DNA from: Garcia nutans
Lineage: Eukaryota > Streptophyta > Magnoliopsida > Malpighiales > Euphorbiaceae
Assembly (NCBI GenBank): GCA_947685225.1
Contig: CANTUV010000035.1
Location: 3,107,501-3,171,500, forward strand
Length of the DNA stretch: 64,000 nt
Reading direction: 5' to 3'
This document shows positions 48,001 to 57,677 of this stretch, piece after piece. The number at the start of each line of letters is the position of its first letter. Position 1 is the stretch's first letter. The translations under genes were made by a program, and so were the position numbers. The notes beneath the pieces are model-generated. The model searched no databases and was not told where the DNA came from. It saw only the letters and a program-made list of their open reading frames with translations.

Positions 48001-51000
48001 TTGCATAAGATGAGTGTGGCAGAAATGAGGATGCTAAGATGGATGTGTGGACATACCAGACTGGACAAAATTAAGAATGTTCATATTCGACAAAAAGTCC
48101 AAGTAGCGGACGTCGGAGATAAGGTGAGGGAAGGAAGACTTAAATGGTATGGGCATGTTTTAAGAAAACCTCCTAATGCTGCGGTTCGTAAGTGTGAGAA
48201 TTTGTTGATTGAGGGGGCTAGAGGTCGTGGCAGACCTAGAACTGTGTGGAAGGAGGTGATAGCAAGAGACTTACGTGCCTTAGATCTTGATGCGGATTTG
48301 ATTAATGACAGACTTGAATGGAGACGTAAAATTCGTGTCTTGGAAGGGGCCTAAGGCTGGAGTATCTTTTTTGGTGTCTTTTGAGCTTATTTTGTTGAGA
48401 ATCCATACAGCCGACCCCAACTTGTTTGGGATTAAGGCTTAGTTGTTGTTGTTGTTGTTGTTGTTGGTTATCTCTCTTTCTCTTTCTTTGTTGGGTTCTT
48501 CTTAGAAATCTGTATAATGATTTTTTTTTTTGTGTATAATCCTAAAGGATGAGTTGCTTGGGTTGGCTGCTGATCCCAGTAGCGATTCAGTCTTCAAAAA
48601 TCTCCATCAGTATTTAAACATGGATGTGCTCTACCGAAATGGTGAAATACAACAGGTCAAGTTCACATTTGATCCTTCCCTTTTAAGCAAATGTTTTGCC
48701 ATTAGTTTGAAACTTAAAAATGTGTTCTGGATTTTACTTTGTTGGTATCAGTGAGCAACATATGATGTCTTGCAAGCTATTATTGCATTTATTTGGATGT
48801 TATTGTTTTGTTTTGAGTCGTCCATCAAATTTTGATGGTTTTTTTTTTTTTTTTTTTTGCATTGTTAATATAGAATGAGACTAGCATGCAGTTATAAAAC
48901 ATATTTCCATTTTTTTTATTTAAGGCTAAGACCCATAGGTTCAAACCGTACAAGAATATAAATTTGTTGATATATAACTAATATTTGAATTTGTTGGTTG
49001 TGAGTCTCAAATTTATGGCCTGAAATGTCTTTAATAGTTTAGTTTCTCGCCATGAGTTATTCTTTTAAGCATCACAATGCTTTCTTCTTGATATTTTAAC
49101 AGGCACCAATTTTGGCCACCTCACTGACTTGCTGAAACCTCTGTTGTCTTGCATGCTTGCCAAGGTGATTCAATGCTCACGTTAATGTTGCTTTACTATG
49201 TGCAGGGCATCCTTACTTATACTCCTCGTCTAGTTTCAATAGATAGTCAAGGTACTTGATTCATGCTCAACGTTAAGTGCTGTTTTTTTCTTTTTTTTTT
49301 TCATTGGTCAACTGGATCTATTTTATGGCATGGCTTATTTCAACTATATTTAGAGTATGCATATCCTCTGGGAAGATGTTATACTTCCCTTGTCTCATTC
49401 TGAAAGATACTTACAAGCACTGCAGGAAGTATGTTTTTCTTGTTGATGTTTGACTGACAGTGGATAATTTATTAGTTGGACTATTTGATATTGCAGGATC
49501 TCTTGGATCTATGAGTTCACATGGTACGCTGTATAATGAGAGCTTGTCAGTACCATCAGAAGTTACCACATGGTGAGACTTGTAATATCAATTTGTATAT
49601 TAGCTGCTTCATTATAGATTCTTATAATGGACACAGGTTTTCTCATATTTAGGACAATGGTGAATGTAAAAGTACTGTGATAAGTTCAGTGGCTCCATAT
49701 TTGGTATCACTGTACTTTGATCTTGTTCGCTTCTAAGAATTATGAAATTTAAAATATGTTAAATCTGAATTGCTTACTAATATTGGATATATAAATGTAT
49801 ACGAGGAAAGAAAAATAGCAGGAAACATGTTTTACCTAAGGTTGTGGTCGTCCAATATTAGTTTCTGCAAGCAATGCTTATTGGCGCCTTTTATAACTAG
49901 TTTAACAATATATTGTTGATGATTAGAGACTCTCCTCTCAAATAATGTTGAAAATTTTTGTTAGGAAACTGAAGTTTCATTTACCTTTATTGTTTCTTGG
50001 TTCATGGGCTTCCCATTTGTCAAAACTGCAGCACAAAAAGTGAATTTATCTTGTTCTTTAGCTTTAAAATTTTGTGTAAATTTTGATAATCAAGCTATCC
50101 TTTGCCTCTTGTAATCTTTTGGTGTGTTAGATGCATTTGTTTGTCCACTTCTATTAATTGACACATACGTTTTCTTAGTTGGTTTTTTTGGTGTTTGAAT
50201 ATTAAATGTCCAAGACCAATGCACAGGACAGGCCACATTTCCACTTACACATGTGAACCTCATAAGAAGAATTTGTTCTTGCAAAGTTTGTATGAAGAAG
50301 AACAGGAGAATTCAAAGCCCTCAGATACCAACAAGGGGCATAATGATGCTCAAACAGAAATTCGAGATCTGGATAAAGTGGAATCTTTAGAAAGTAGTGT
50401 TCAGTTTTGGACAGACTTTTCAAAAGTGCACTATCACCCGCAGAGTTTATATGAATTATGTGGACTATGGATGGATGCTGAGGAATTCAACAGTTATGGA
50501 GCTGGAAGAGATATCTTCTCTAGTGGTTTGCGAAGGGAAGAAATAAGTGAGAGGCTACGTTTTTTTTGTAGAAGAGTGTGACTATATTCAGGTATACATT
50601 TTAAATTTTTTTTACTAGTAATAAGGATTGCACTTGAAAGTGCTTTGTTTAAGAATTTTCTTTTTTATTTGGTTGATTGTTGCTTGTTCTGTCTCCTTTG
50701 GAAATTTGTCGGCTGGTGATTATGCAAGCATAATATGCGGTAGTATTAACAGTTATGTATTAACCACGAAAGGAACTGGAGAAGATGCTAACTGTTTTTA
50801 TGAGCCCTTGATCTTCTTTTGGGCCAGTATTTGTATATGATGTCAATGACATGTTAAGGTATCTTAACGTCGCCTTTCTGATAAGGGAGTTGATAAGTTT
50901 TTGTTATCTTTTTAAGACAAAGAGAAAGGAATGCAGAGAAGCGGAGGGTTTTGATTATGAGTTGCACCATCCCTGTTATTTCTCTTCGGCCTGAATTTTA

Positions 51001-53246
51001 GTGTATCTATCTTTATCTTTTTCTTTGATGCTGAATTTTTATTGAATTTGACAGGGATTTCAATTCATTGTAGATGACTCAGGAGGTTTATCTGCTCTGG
51101 CTGCCGATTTTTTGGAGAGTATTGCAGATGAGTATACCGATACACCAGTTTTGCTTTATTCTGTGAGAGGTCCTGGTTCTCACATGAACCCAAAAAGCCA
51201 GAAGCAAATGATTTCAAGGAACATTCAGGAATCAGTTTCATTTTCAAGACTATCATCCTTCTGTAAACTGATTGTGCCCGTTGGTTTACCCTTTCTAAGT
51301 ACAAGTAAGCATGCTTTCTTTAGATGATTTATTATGCTTCCTCTGAATGTAGTGCACCATTATGATTTTTTTAACACACTTTTAGCTTTACATCTTCAAT
51401 TTAAAGAAGTTATTGTAAACCAGGTTACCATACAGTCATTTGGTTATGAAACTATTTTAGGGTATGTTTGGCATTGATATTTGAGCTGTATTGTTAAGAG
51501 AAGCACTATGCTGAAAATTGTTGAGTGGAGGTCATTAAAGTTTATTCTTAAGGTGAATTTTACCTAAAAACTTCAAAAATGTCAAATGGCACTCCTATGC
51601 CACTTTTTCATCAACATTTAAGTGGTGTTTTTATTTTTTGGCACATCAAATTGATGCTAAGTATTTTTCACCTTAATGTGAAACAAACTTCTACTTCTGT
51701 TTGCTTACAAATATCTGCGTCCTTTGAAGTTGCCTGCAAATATTTGCGTCCTTTAAAGTTGTTTATCCATATCTAGCTCTTATTTTTTGGTAATCTTCCC
51801 TTGATATTGAAGGTAAAGCTTCCACGTATCTCTGCATAAAAGAGAAGCCTTATCACTACAGTGCAGTTTATGCTTCTGCTCTACATGCTATCAGCCTCCC
51901 CTTCCGAATAATTCCACTTGGACCAAGTGCAGACCCTCATTATGTTTTGGGTGGATTGGATGTGTATGAGCTTGTACAAGTTTTAACAGGGCAAGATAGA
52001 CAAAATATGGCAACCATTTTGGATGTTTCCATGCCTGCTCCTCCATTATCAGGTATTCACCAAACAAAATTATTATTTTGTGCCCTTATTGTCGAGGAGT
52101 TTAGTTAATTATTGGCATTATAAAATCCAGGGAAAGAGGTTGGGCAATCTTTACTAGATAATTTGCATCCATTGGCACCAGAGGTAGCAGAAGTGGAAGA
52201 TTTACAGGCGGAGTCCATGATTGTTCAGGGAGCCCTTGGGTCAGGTACTGATTTGTAAATGTATTGGACAAAGATGCTTGAAATTTCTTATTTTCCAATT
52301 GCTTGACTTGCAAGCCCTTGCTGCACTATCCAATGGCAGTTTCCCCTTTTATTGCCTTTGGCTAGGCTGTTTTTTTTTTTTCATGCATTCAGTTTTGTAA
52401 TGCACTAAATATGGTGATAACTTTCACCGATTGAGCAATGCCTTATCATATTGGAAAAAGGACTTCTAATTGCTTTGATATTATTGTATTCAAGTGTGTT
52501 TCTATGCACGCAAATATTTACATGAAAAGATTTTAAGATGTGGAAGGTTTTTCTCGTAATAGGGGCACCATCTTGATCTTAAAACAAACAAGAATAAAAA
52601 ATGGTTAAAATGAAATTCAATAGCTTTGCTATTCTCTTGGCACAATAGGCTCTTTAGCCTTCCTGTCTTGAGAATAGCATATCTGGCAGTTGAATAGCAA
52701 TTTTTATTTATTTATTTATTCTACTCCCCTTCTGTACTTAATGAGGTTCTATGCAGGCTAGGTTCCTAATTCCTTATTTATTTATTTTGCTCTACAGGAG
52801 GTTGTCAGGCTTCACTTTCTGAAGTAACAAATACAGTTAATGAGGCCTATAAATATGCATTAACAAGGCCAAAATTCTGCCATTTATCGGTTGCTGCTTG
52901 CCCTCTTCTGATACCCTTGCCATTTCCTTCAATCTTCGGGAATCTTGTTGGTCAGCGTGTTGAGCTCTTGAGCGACCCAATAGCAGGTTCTTCATCAAGG
53001 GGATCACTCGACATCCACTCCATACCTATGGCTGCTAGACTATGCTCAAGTAGTGCTATCTTGCCATTTGTGGAGAACAGATTGTTAAATCTTCGCAGGT
53101 ATGGAATCGAGCTAGGAGCAGCGGGGGCCGAGTTACTTAGCAGCTGGGGCTTTCCGAAAGATGAATTAGCAGAAATTGAAGAAAACCTATGTAAAATGGT
53201 TGCAACTCTTGATGATCGTTATCAGGAATCCTCAGACTCAGACTGA
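45012..53246 (+). CDS. misato homolog (DML1/Misato tubulin-like protein), with two anomalies
   Basis: Misato proteins are tubulin-related and affect mitochondrial distribution and spindle/cytoskeleton in animals and fungi; the plant role is little known. Nine exons: 45012-45083, 48548-48655, 49206-49251, 49497-49572, 50227-50591, 51055-51304, 51813-52052, 52131-52244, 52798-53246. Together they give about 572 residues if one base in exon 5 is discounted. The N-terminus (VTVQVGGFANFIGSHFWNFQ) is the conserved misato segment. Anomaly 1: intron 1 starts CAG|GAAGAG, not GT. Anomaly 2: a T8 run (50560-50567) shifts exon 5 to a stop at 50579-50581; seven T would keep the family frame and the phase into exon 6. 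Intron 1 contains a whole RTE LINE. Downstream exons are intact, ending in an acidic Ser/Asp tail. It is either a damaged allele or carries consensus errors. It follows HHO5 as in Arabidopsis. Confidence 0.85.
45136..45151 (+). repeat. target-site duplication, 5' copy
   Basis: GGTTATCTCTCTTTCT here recurs exactly at 48466-48481. The pair brackets the RTE element, so it is the target-site duplication of that insertion. The first G could instead belong to the element's TTG tail at the other end, making it 15 bp. Confidence 0.9.
45152..48465 (+). mobile_element. complete RTE-clade LINE in misato intron 1
   Basis: A 3.3-kb non-LTR retrotransposon bounded by a perfect 15-16 bp target duplication. 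It has a short 5' leader, one uninterrupted ORF (45250-48354), a short 3'UTR of about 110 bases ending in a CCAACTTGTTTGGGATTAAGG-type block, and a (TTG)8 tail (48443-48466) instead of poly(A). Those 3' features are characteristic of plant RTE elements and are shared with some plant SINE tails. Its G/C content and codon use contrast with the AT-rich surroundings. It lies in the same orientation as the host gene; without it, the intron would be only about 134-150 bases. Confidence 0.93.
45250..48354 (+). CDS. RTE LINE endonuclease/reverse transcriptase polyprotein
   Basis: A 1034-residue single ORF. Residues about 88-330 form the apurinic-like endonuclease (EEP fold): LGSWNIGTL at about 92, QETRW with Glu124, GGDLNG with Asp230 and Asn232, SQIDF with Asp297, and QHR with His324. 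All expected catalytic positions are present. Residues about 555-840 form the reverse transcriptase: GPDGIP, NYRGI, QFGFMPGRST, FIDLEKAYD with Asp691, LHQGSTMSPYLF, and FADD with Asp782/Asp783. The C-terminal region carries a conserved RTE-type tail (FKYLGS, LRWMCGHTR, WYGHVLR, GRPRTVWKEV). Residues 1-85 are poorly conserved and built of imperfect repeats, so the true start may be later. It copies its own RNA by target-primed reverse transcription. No stop or frameshift is seen, so it may be recent and competent. Confidence 0.95.
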   Translation: MDSQNYHYTVGTCSPRHALHRHPGVVLNEQGVPSHRRLGVVEYEQRFPCHGRVWVKKLVPPYQRPDVVSDRKGLPHYGRMRLKKQVQGSRLRLGSWNIGTLTGKSIELVDTLKRRKVGIACLQETRWKGNKAKEIDNSGYKLWYCGLDNNRNGVGIIIEPTLKDKVVEVKRKGDRIISLRLVLGDDTINVISAYAPQVGLDGASKVQFWEDMDDIMQGIPDNQQIFIGGDLNGHVGKDSNGYDRVHGGYSFGNRNEEGKSILDFAVAYDLVLANTCFEKRGSHLITFKSGRTQSQIDFILTRRRDKSKCKDCKVIPGEALTAQHRIVVLDVKNKSSWRNDKKILKPRIRWWKLKDLAQGTFKEELLKEEIWNLEASAEDLWTKMEGDIKKAGSKLLGISKGAGPRPHDAWWWDEEVQKAIKAKREWYKKLPNAVNSEAFEEYKRAKKEAKKAVSVARGRALEGIYQKLGTKEGEMGIYKIARMRERKSRDLSQVKCIKDEDQRVLTGDVEIKERWKAYFEQLFNPEHEQDFQGLHATNDYISWSRRILHSEVREALKYMKVGKACGPDGIPIEVWKNLGEVGVAWLTKLFNAIVKGRKMPNAWRKSIMVPIYKNKGDIQCCTNYRGIKLMSHTMKLWERIIEHRLRKLTRVSENQFGFMPGRSTMEAISLLRRLMELYQEKKKDLHMVFIDLEKAYDRVPREVLWWVLKRKGVNCKYINIIKDMYENASTSVKTPGGDTDAFPITTGLHQGSTMSPYLFTLVMDELTRSIQDDVPWCMLFADDIILIDETSAGVNRKLEVWRKTLEDKGFKLSRSKTEYMHCEFSLRKKQEHEVKLDGVLVPKTKHFKYLGSVFQNDSRIDEDVAHRIQVGWLKWKGATGVLCDKKIPLKVKGKFYRTVVRPAMLYGSECWAPTGQQLHKMSVAEMRMLRWMCGHTRLDKIKNVHIRQKVQVADVGDKVREGRLKWYGHVLRKPPNAAVRKCENLLIEGARGRGRPRTVWKEVIARDLRALDLDADLINDRLEWRRKIRVLEGA
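48443..48466 (+). repeat. (TTG)8 tail of the RTE element
   Basis: Eight perfect TTG units directly before the 3' target duplication. The tail type is diagnostic of RTE rather than L1 elements. Confidence 0.92.
48466..48481 (+). repeat. target-site duplication, 3' copy
   Basis: Exact match to 45136-45151. It marks the downstream junction of the RTE insertion with misato intron 1. Confidence 0.9.
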
Positions 53247-54222
53247 GTTCTCTGGACATACATACTATTCACTCATTATCATCACAGATAAAGCTATCAT
53301 ATTACTCTGTAATACAGTACCTTTTTTTAAAGACAATGTCTAGACTTAGTAGTGGCATATTGACTATTGACTTCATGCTTCATAAATCACACAATTATAT
53401 ATTTTTACATATCAACACTGTATTTATTGCAAAATTTGAGAAAAAATAGGGTTCCCTACAGAAACTTCTATTTTCTTACAAGTCAATCTCATTATTATTT
53501 TTTGTTATTCAAGGACAAATGGATTTTCAGGAGTATGAAACCCTCAATGGATTTGCAAGAGTATGAAACCCTAATATTAGTCGCATTACAAACTCTGCAC
53601 ATTTAACTATTTTCGTTAATCTAAATGGCGAAAGTACAGATACTCAATTTGAGTAATTATATTGGAAAAAAAGAATAAATGTAACATAGTTCAATAAAAA
53701 AACAGAAAGAACAACTATTTAGTTTTGCCACTTAGTTTCAGGGGAAATTTCAAGGATTAATTAACATCTTAGAAAATATTGTCATTTAAAAATTAAGATT
53801 TAATTATAATTATTTTAAAGTTAAATAATAATAATAAATAAAAATAATAATTTGAAAGAAATTGAAAAACTAACTTTTTAACTTATTAGATCATATTATC
53901 AATTTAATCTTAAAATTTTTTTAAAAAAATTAATTGAGTTTTATGATTGTGCATTTTATAAATTGCTAATATATTAAAACTGATAGTGATAATGCAATTA
54001 AATCTCCATAAGGTTAATACATATTTCACTTTGCAACAACTTAATTTCTTGAAAATATTACACATCTGAAGAATTGAGAATTTTATATTAATAAACAAAT
54101 GTCTCAAAGTTTGAATAAGTTAATAAATGCTTAACTTATTTTTATGAACAGGGGCTTGTCCGCAAAATACAAAAGATTTGTGAATTTAAAAGAAATATTA
54201 AAATAATATGAAGTCTTATAGC
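53247..54222. other. 3' region of misato-like gene and AT-rich spacer
   Basis: The first 200 bases probably form the 3'UTR. A short tandem duplication (GGATTTTCAGGAGTATGAAACCCT-like, then GGATTTGCAAGAGTATGAAACCCT-like) lies at 53521-53572. The remainder is AT-rich with no gene. Confidence 0.5.
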
Positions 54223-57200
54223 TAAGGGTGTATATGGATCGAGTTCGATCAAATTTGTCTGAATTTTCAATCAGACTGAAGCCGACCAGCAATAAAATAT
54301 ATTAACTTGAACCCGTCCGATTCACAATATATTTCGATTGACTCATAGGGTTTTGATTTCCGTTAGGTTTAAATACTTTAAGTTGGATTGGGCCAACATA
54401 ATGGGCCAATAATTTACTCTTAAAATACATGTCCCAATTTGATAATTTCAAGTGCAATTTTAAAGCCTAAAATTTTTTAATTTTTACAAAACTGTAAATT
54501 TGGATTTGTTTGCTTTTTAAAAAGGTTAAAAATAGTAACATTGGACCATATTAAATAATTATCTAAATTCAAATTATTAATTCAATGATTTCAGAAATAA
54601 AACATGCACAAATCTTCATATAAAATATTATGATACATTCCAAAATAACAAAAATCTGAAAATTGTTCAGTCCAATATTCAATATTAACAGTATATGATA
54701 ATTTTTAAGTCTAGAAATAAATGTTCAGTCCAATATTAACAGTTCAGTCCATATTAAAAGTAAAAGCAAATAATAAATAAAAAATATTAACATTTCAGTC
54801 CATATTTACAGTAAAAACAAATAACATAGAAAGAAATAATAACAGAATTTCAATATTAGCATTTAACTAAAAGTTTATCCGCACCAGAAAAAAATATCAA
54901 CAATCGCAATAATAAAAAAATATAACTGTTGCATTACAACATAAGAATAAAACAAATATATAAAACTCAACCATCTAACATCTCAAAATTGTTATAACTG
55001 TATAAAAATTTCAACAACTCAAATACACATTTAAAACACAGTAAGTCAACAAAGATTAATTAAAAATTTAAAGCTAAATAAAAAACTTATTTACTTGCAA
55101 AAATTTCTCCTTGCATCCTATAACAATACCAGTAATGACAGCAAACAGAAAAATTTAGAGTTTCACCGAACCAAAAATTTTAACAGCTGAAAAACAAATA
55201 AATCAGTCCAACAACACAACTTTTAAAAGAAATTTCAGCAACCCTTAAATTGAAACAAAGTCTATCCATTTCATTAAAGCACCAAACAAAAACAATCTGA
55301 TTTTGATATAATACCTCACAGATTTCAAAACATATAGCAGCTAAATGATATCAATACAATATCTCAATTTGTAGAAATAGGAAGCACAAAACAAAAACAA
55401 ACTGAAATAGCATGAAAATAAACACAAAACAACTAATAATACAAACAATCAGTAAGAACAATACATTTAATTTCAAAACACAATACATATACTAACATTA
55501 TAATATGAAAAACAAAATAAAATAATGATATAAAATTTATACCACCAAGTGGGCTCTATCTATCTTCAACGTTCACACTTCAGTAGTCACGTAATCAGGG
55601 CAGATTGATCATTGGAATACATGAGAAGCAAAGAAAAAAAAATACACTCGATAATAATTAAGAAAAAAATCATATATAGATTATTCAAGTAAGTATACAT
55701 TTAAATTAAAAATATTATATAAATATTTGCTAATAAACCAAAAGATAATAAATATGTATAAATATTATTTTTAATAAAATAAAAATAAAAGCTTTGAAAG
55801 AACACGAGCAAAATCAAATTCAAACCTGTAACTTCAATGAAAATCAAATTAAATAAAAGTAAATCCACAACAATACTGAAGCAGATAATAGAAAATATAT
55901 TTATTCACAAAACCACCAACATTTTTTTTAGATCCAACTATATGGACTACGAAAATTAATTTTTAAAACCCAAACAATTTTCAGCATGGTAAATAACAAA
56001 AATGTAAGACCTCATCAACTAATTAGTCAAAGAAAAATGGATTTTACATTTCAAAATTGCTATAGACAGTTTTGGGTATAGTTGTTAAAACAAAGACACT
56101 AAGTCTTTTCTTCAAGTATTGGGCGAGAATATCTATATAAAAACGCCATGTTAAGACCAAGGGCACCTAATAGCATCATGCAATTAGACTTTGGACACGA
56201 TCAGTATTCAAGGTCATCAACTTGGATATAATGATTTGGAATTTAGATAGTTGGCTAGGTGCAAGTCTTCATCTGCAATTACATGTGGTATGCTCCATAC
56301 TCCAAAAGAATGTTCAGACATATTCTCACCTTCTTTAGTGGCTTTCTCACAAAACCACCAACATTTAACATATATAATACAATCCAAATACCTAGATTTA
56401 TAAACTAAATCTATAATATAAATTAAACATCAATAGATCTACTGATCTATTGATCTAACAAAGAAAACACAAATAAATCAGCAAAGGAAAACCACAAATA
56501 TATAATAATCAGTAAATGAATTTTATTTTTTCATAAAATCTACATATTATTATAAAAAAAAACTCATTTAAACACAACAATATTAACCACAAACAAAAAA
56601 AACAAGCAAAATCAAATACAAACTTAAAATAAAATCAAATAGGAGTAAATCAAAATATTAAACAACATGTAGTGACATTTTTTACACATAAAAATGTTCA
56701 AAAAAAGTGAAGCAATTCAATGAACAAAGGCATACAATGGCAGATCTCCTATAATCGGTACATCTACTGACCAAACACTTAAAATCATTCAAAATACTAA
56801 AAAAAAACTAAAATACAGAACCAAAATACAATCGAAATGTCTAGATTTATAAACTAAATCTACAAAATAAATTAAACAGATCTACCATAATCAATAGATC
56901 TATTAATCTAACAAAGAAAACAATCAAAACACAAATAAATCAGTCAAAAATCAGTAAAAAAAATTTGATTTTTTCAACAAATCTAAATATTACTTTAAAA
57001 AAACTCATTTAACCACAAAAGTATTAACCACAAACCAAAACTCACAAGAAATAAAAAAAATAAATCAATCATTTTAAAACTCAAAACTGAAAAGCAATAA
57101 CTCACTGATTTTAAAAGAATAGTTTGAAATCCTCACCTAGTAGTCAAGAAGGAGACATGAGAGTGACGGTGTTCGTGAGTTATCAAAACCCACCAACCAA

Positions 57201-57669
57201 CTTCGATTAAATACTGCTATGTGAGAGGAAACAAAGAAGAAGTGGAGAAATAGAGTAGAAGATGATCGGAGAAGGTAAAGGAAGGGCGACAAAGAGACAA
57301 AGATAAATGGAAGGAGGCAGAGAGAGGCTTGAGGGAGAAGAACTCTCCAAAAATCGAGAGAATCGAGAGAGAAGAGAGAGGGTTTTTGATTTCTGAGACA
57401 GGAGGATTATGCAGCTAGAGCTAAAATCAGATCGCTATAAAGATGTTTATATATGCATCTTATATATATATATATTATGTTAATATGTCGGTCGAGTTTG
57501 GGTTTGGACGAAACAAAATATTCTACAACCGACCGACTACCTGAACTTGCAAATTTCATAAAACTTCAACCCATTGCCGCCAGATAAAACCTGCTTATCC
57601 GACCGAACCCGTGTATTGCACACCGAGTCGAACGGTTTCGGTCAGATCTTTAAAATCTGCACAGCCCTA
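54223..57669 (-). mobile_element. non-autonomous hAT-type element, 3.4 kb
   Basis: The left end reads TAAGGGTGTATATGGATC; the right end, inverted, reads TAGGGCTGTGCAGATTT. Both are hAT-like short imperfect termini. The flanks are CTTATAGC (54215-54222) and CTTATAGT (57670-57677), an 8-bp target duplication with one mismatch. Both subterminal regions carry GC-richer CCGACC/GAACCCGT motifs. The interior is A-rich on the plus strand and has no transposase or BED finger. Near the right end, on the minus strand, are a CT-rich leader-like tract (about 57400-57280) and a splice-donor-like CTAG|GTGAGG at 57137/57136. These suggest that the 5' untranslated exon of an autonomous parent is retained while its coding part is lost. 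Confidence 0.75.
56385..57060. repeat. internal direct duplication inside the hAT element
   Basis: A segment of about 220 bases at 56385-56605 recurs, diverged, at about 56830-57025. Shared blocks: CTAGATTTATAAACTAAATC, AATAAATTAAACA, ATAGATCTA, ATCTAACAAAGAAAACA, ACACAAATAAATCAG, and AAACTCATTTAA followed by ATTAACCACAAAC. It is a tandem-type duplication with about 220 bases of other sequence between copies. Confidence 0.7.
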
Positions 57670-57677
57670 CTTATAGT

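Noticed and set aside
48925..48955. B-box-like GGTTCAAACC suggesting a SINE
   Set aside because: No A-box at the right spacing, no tail and no target duplication.
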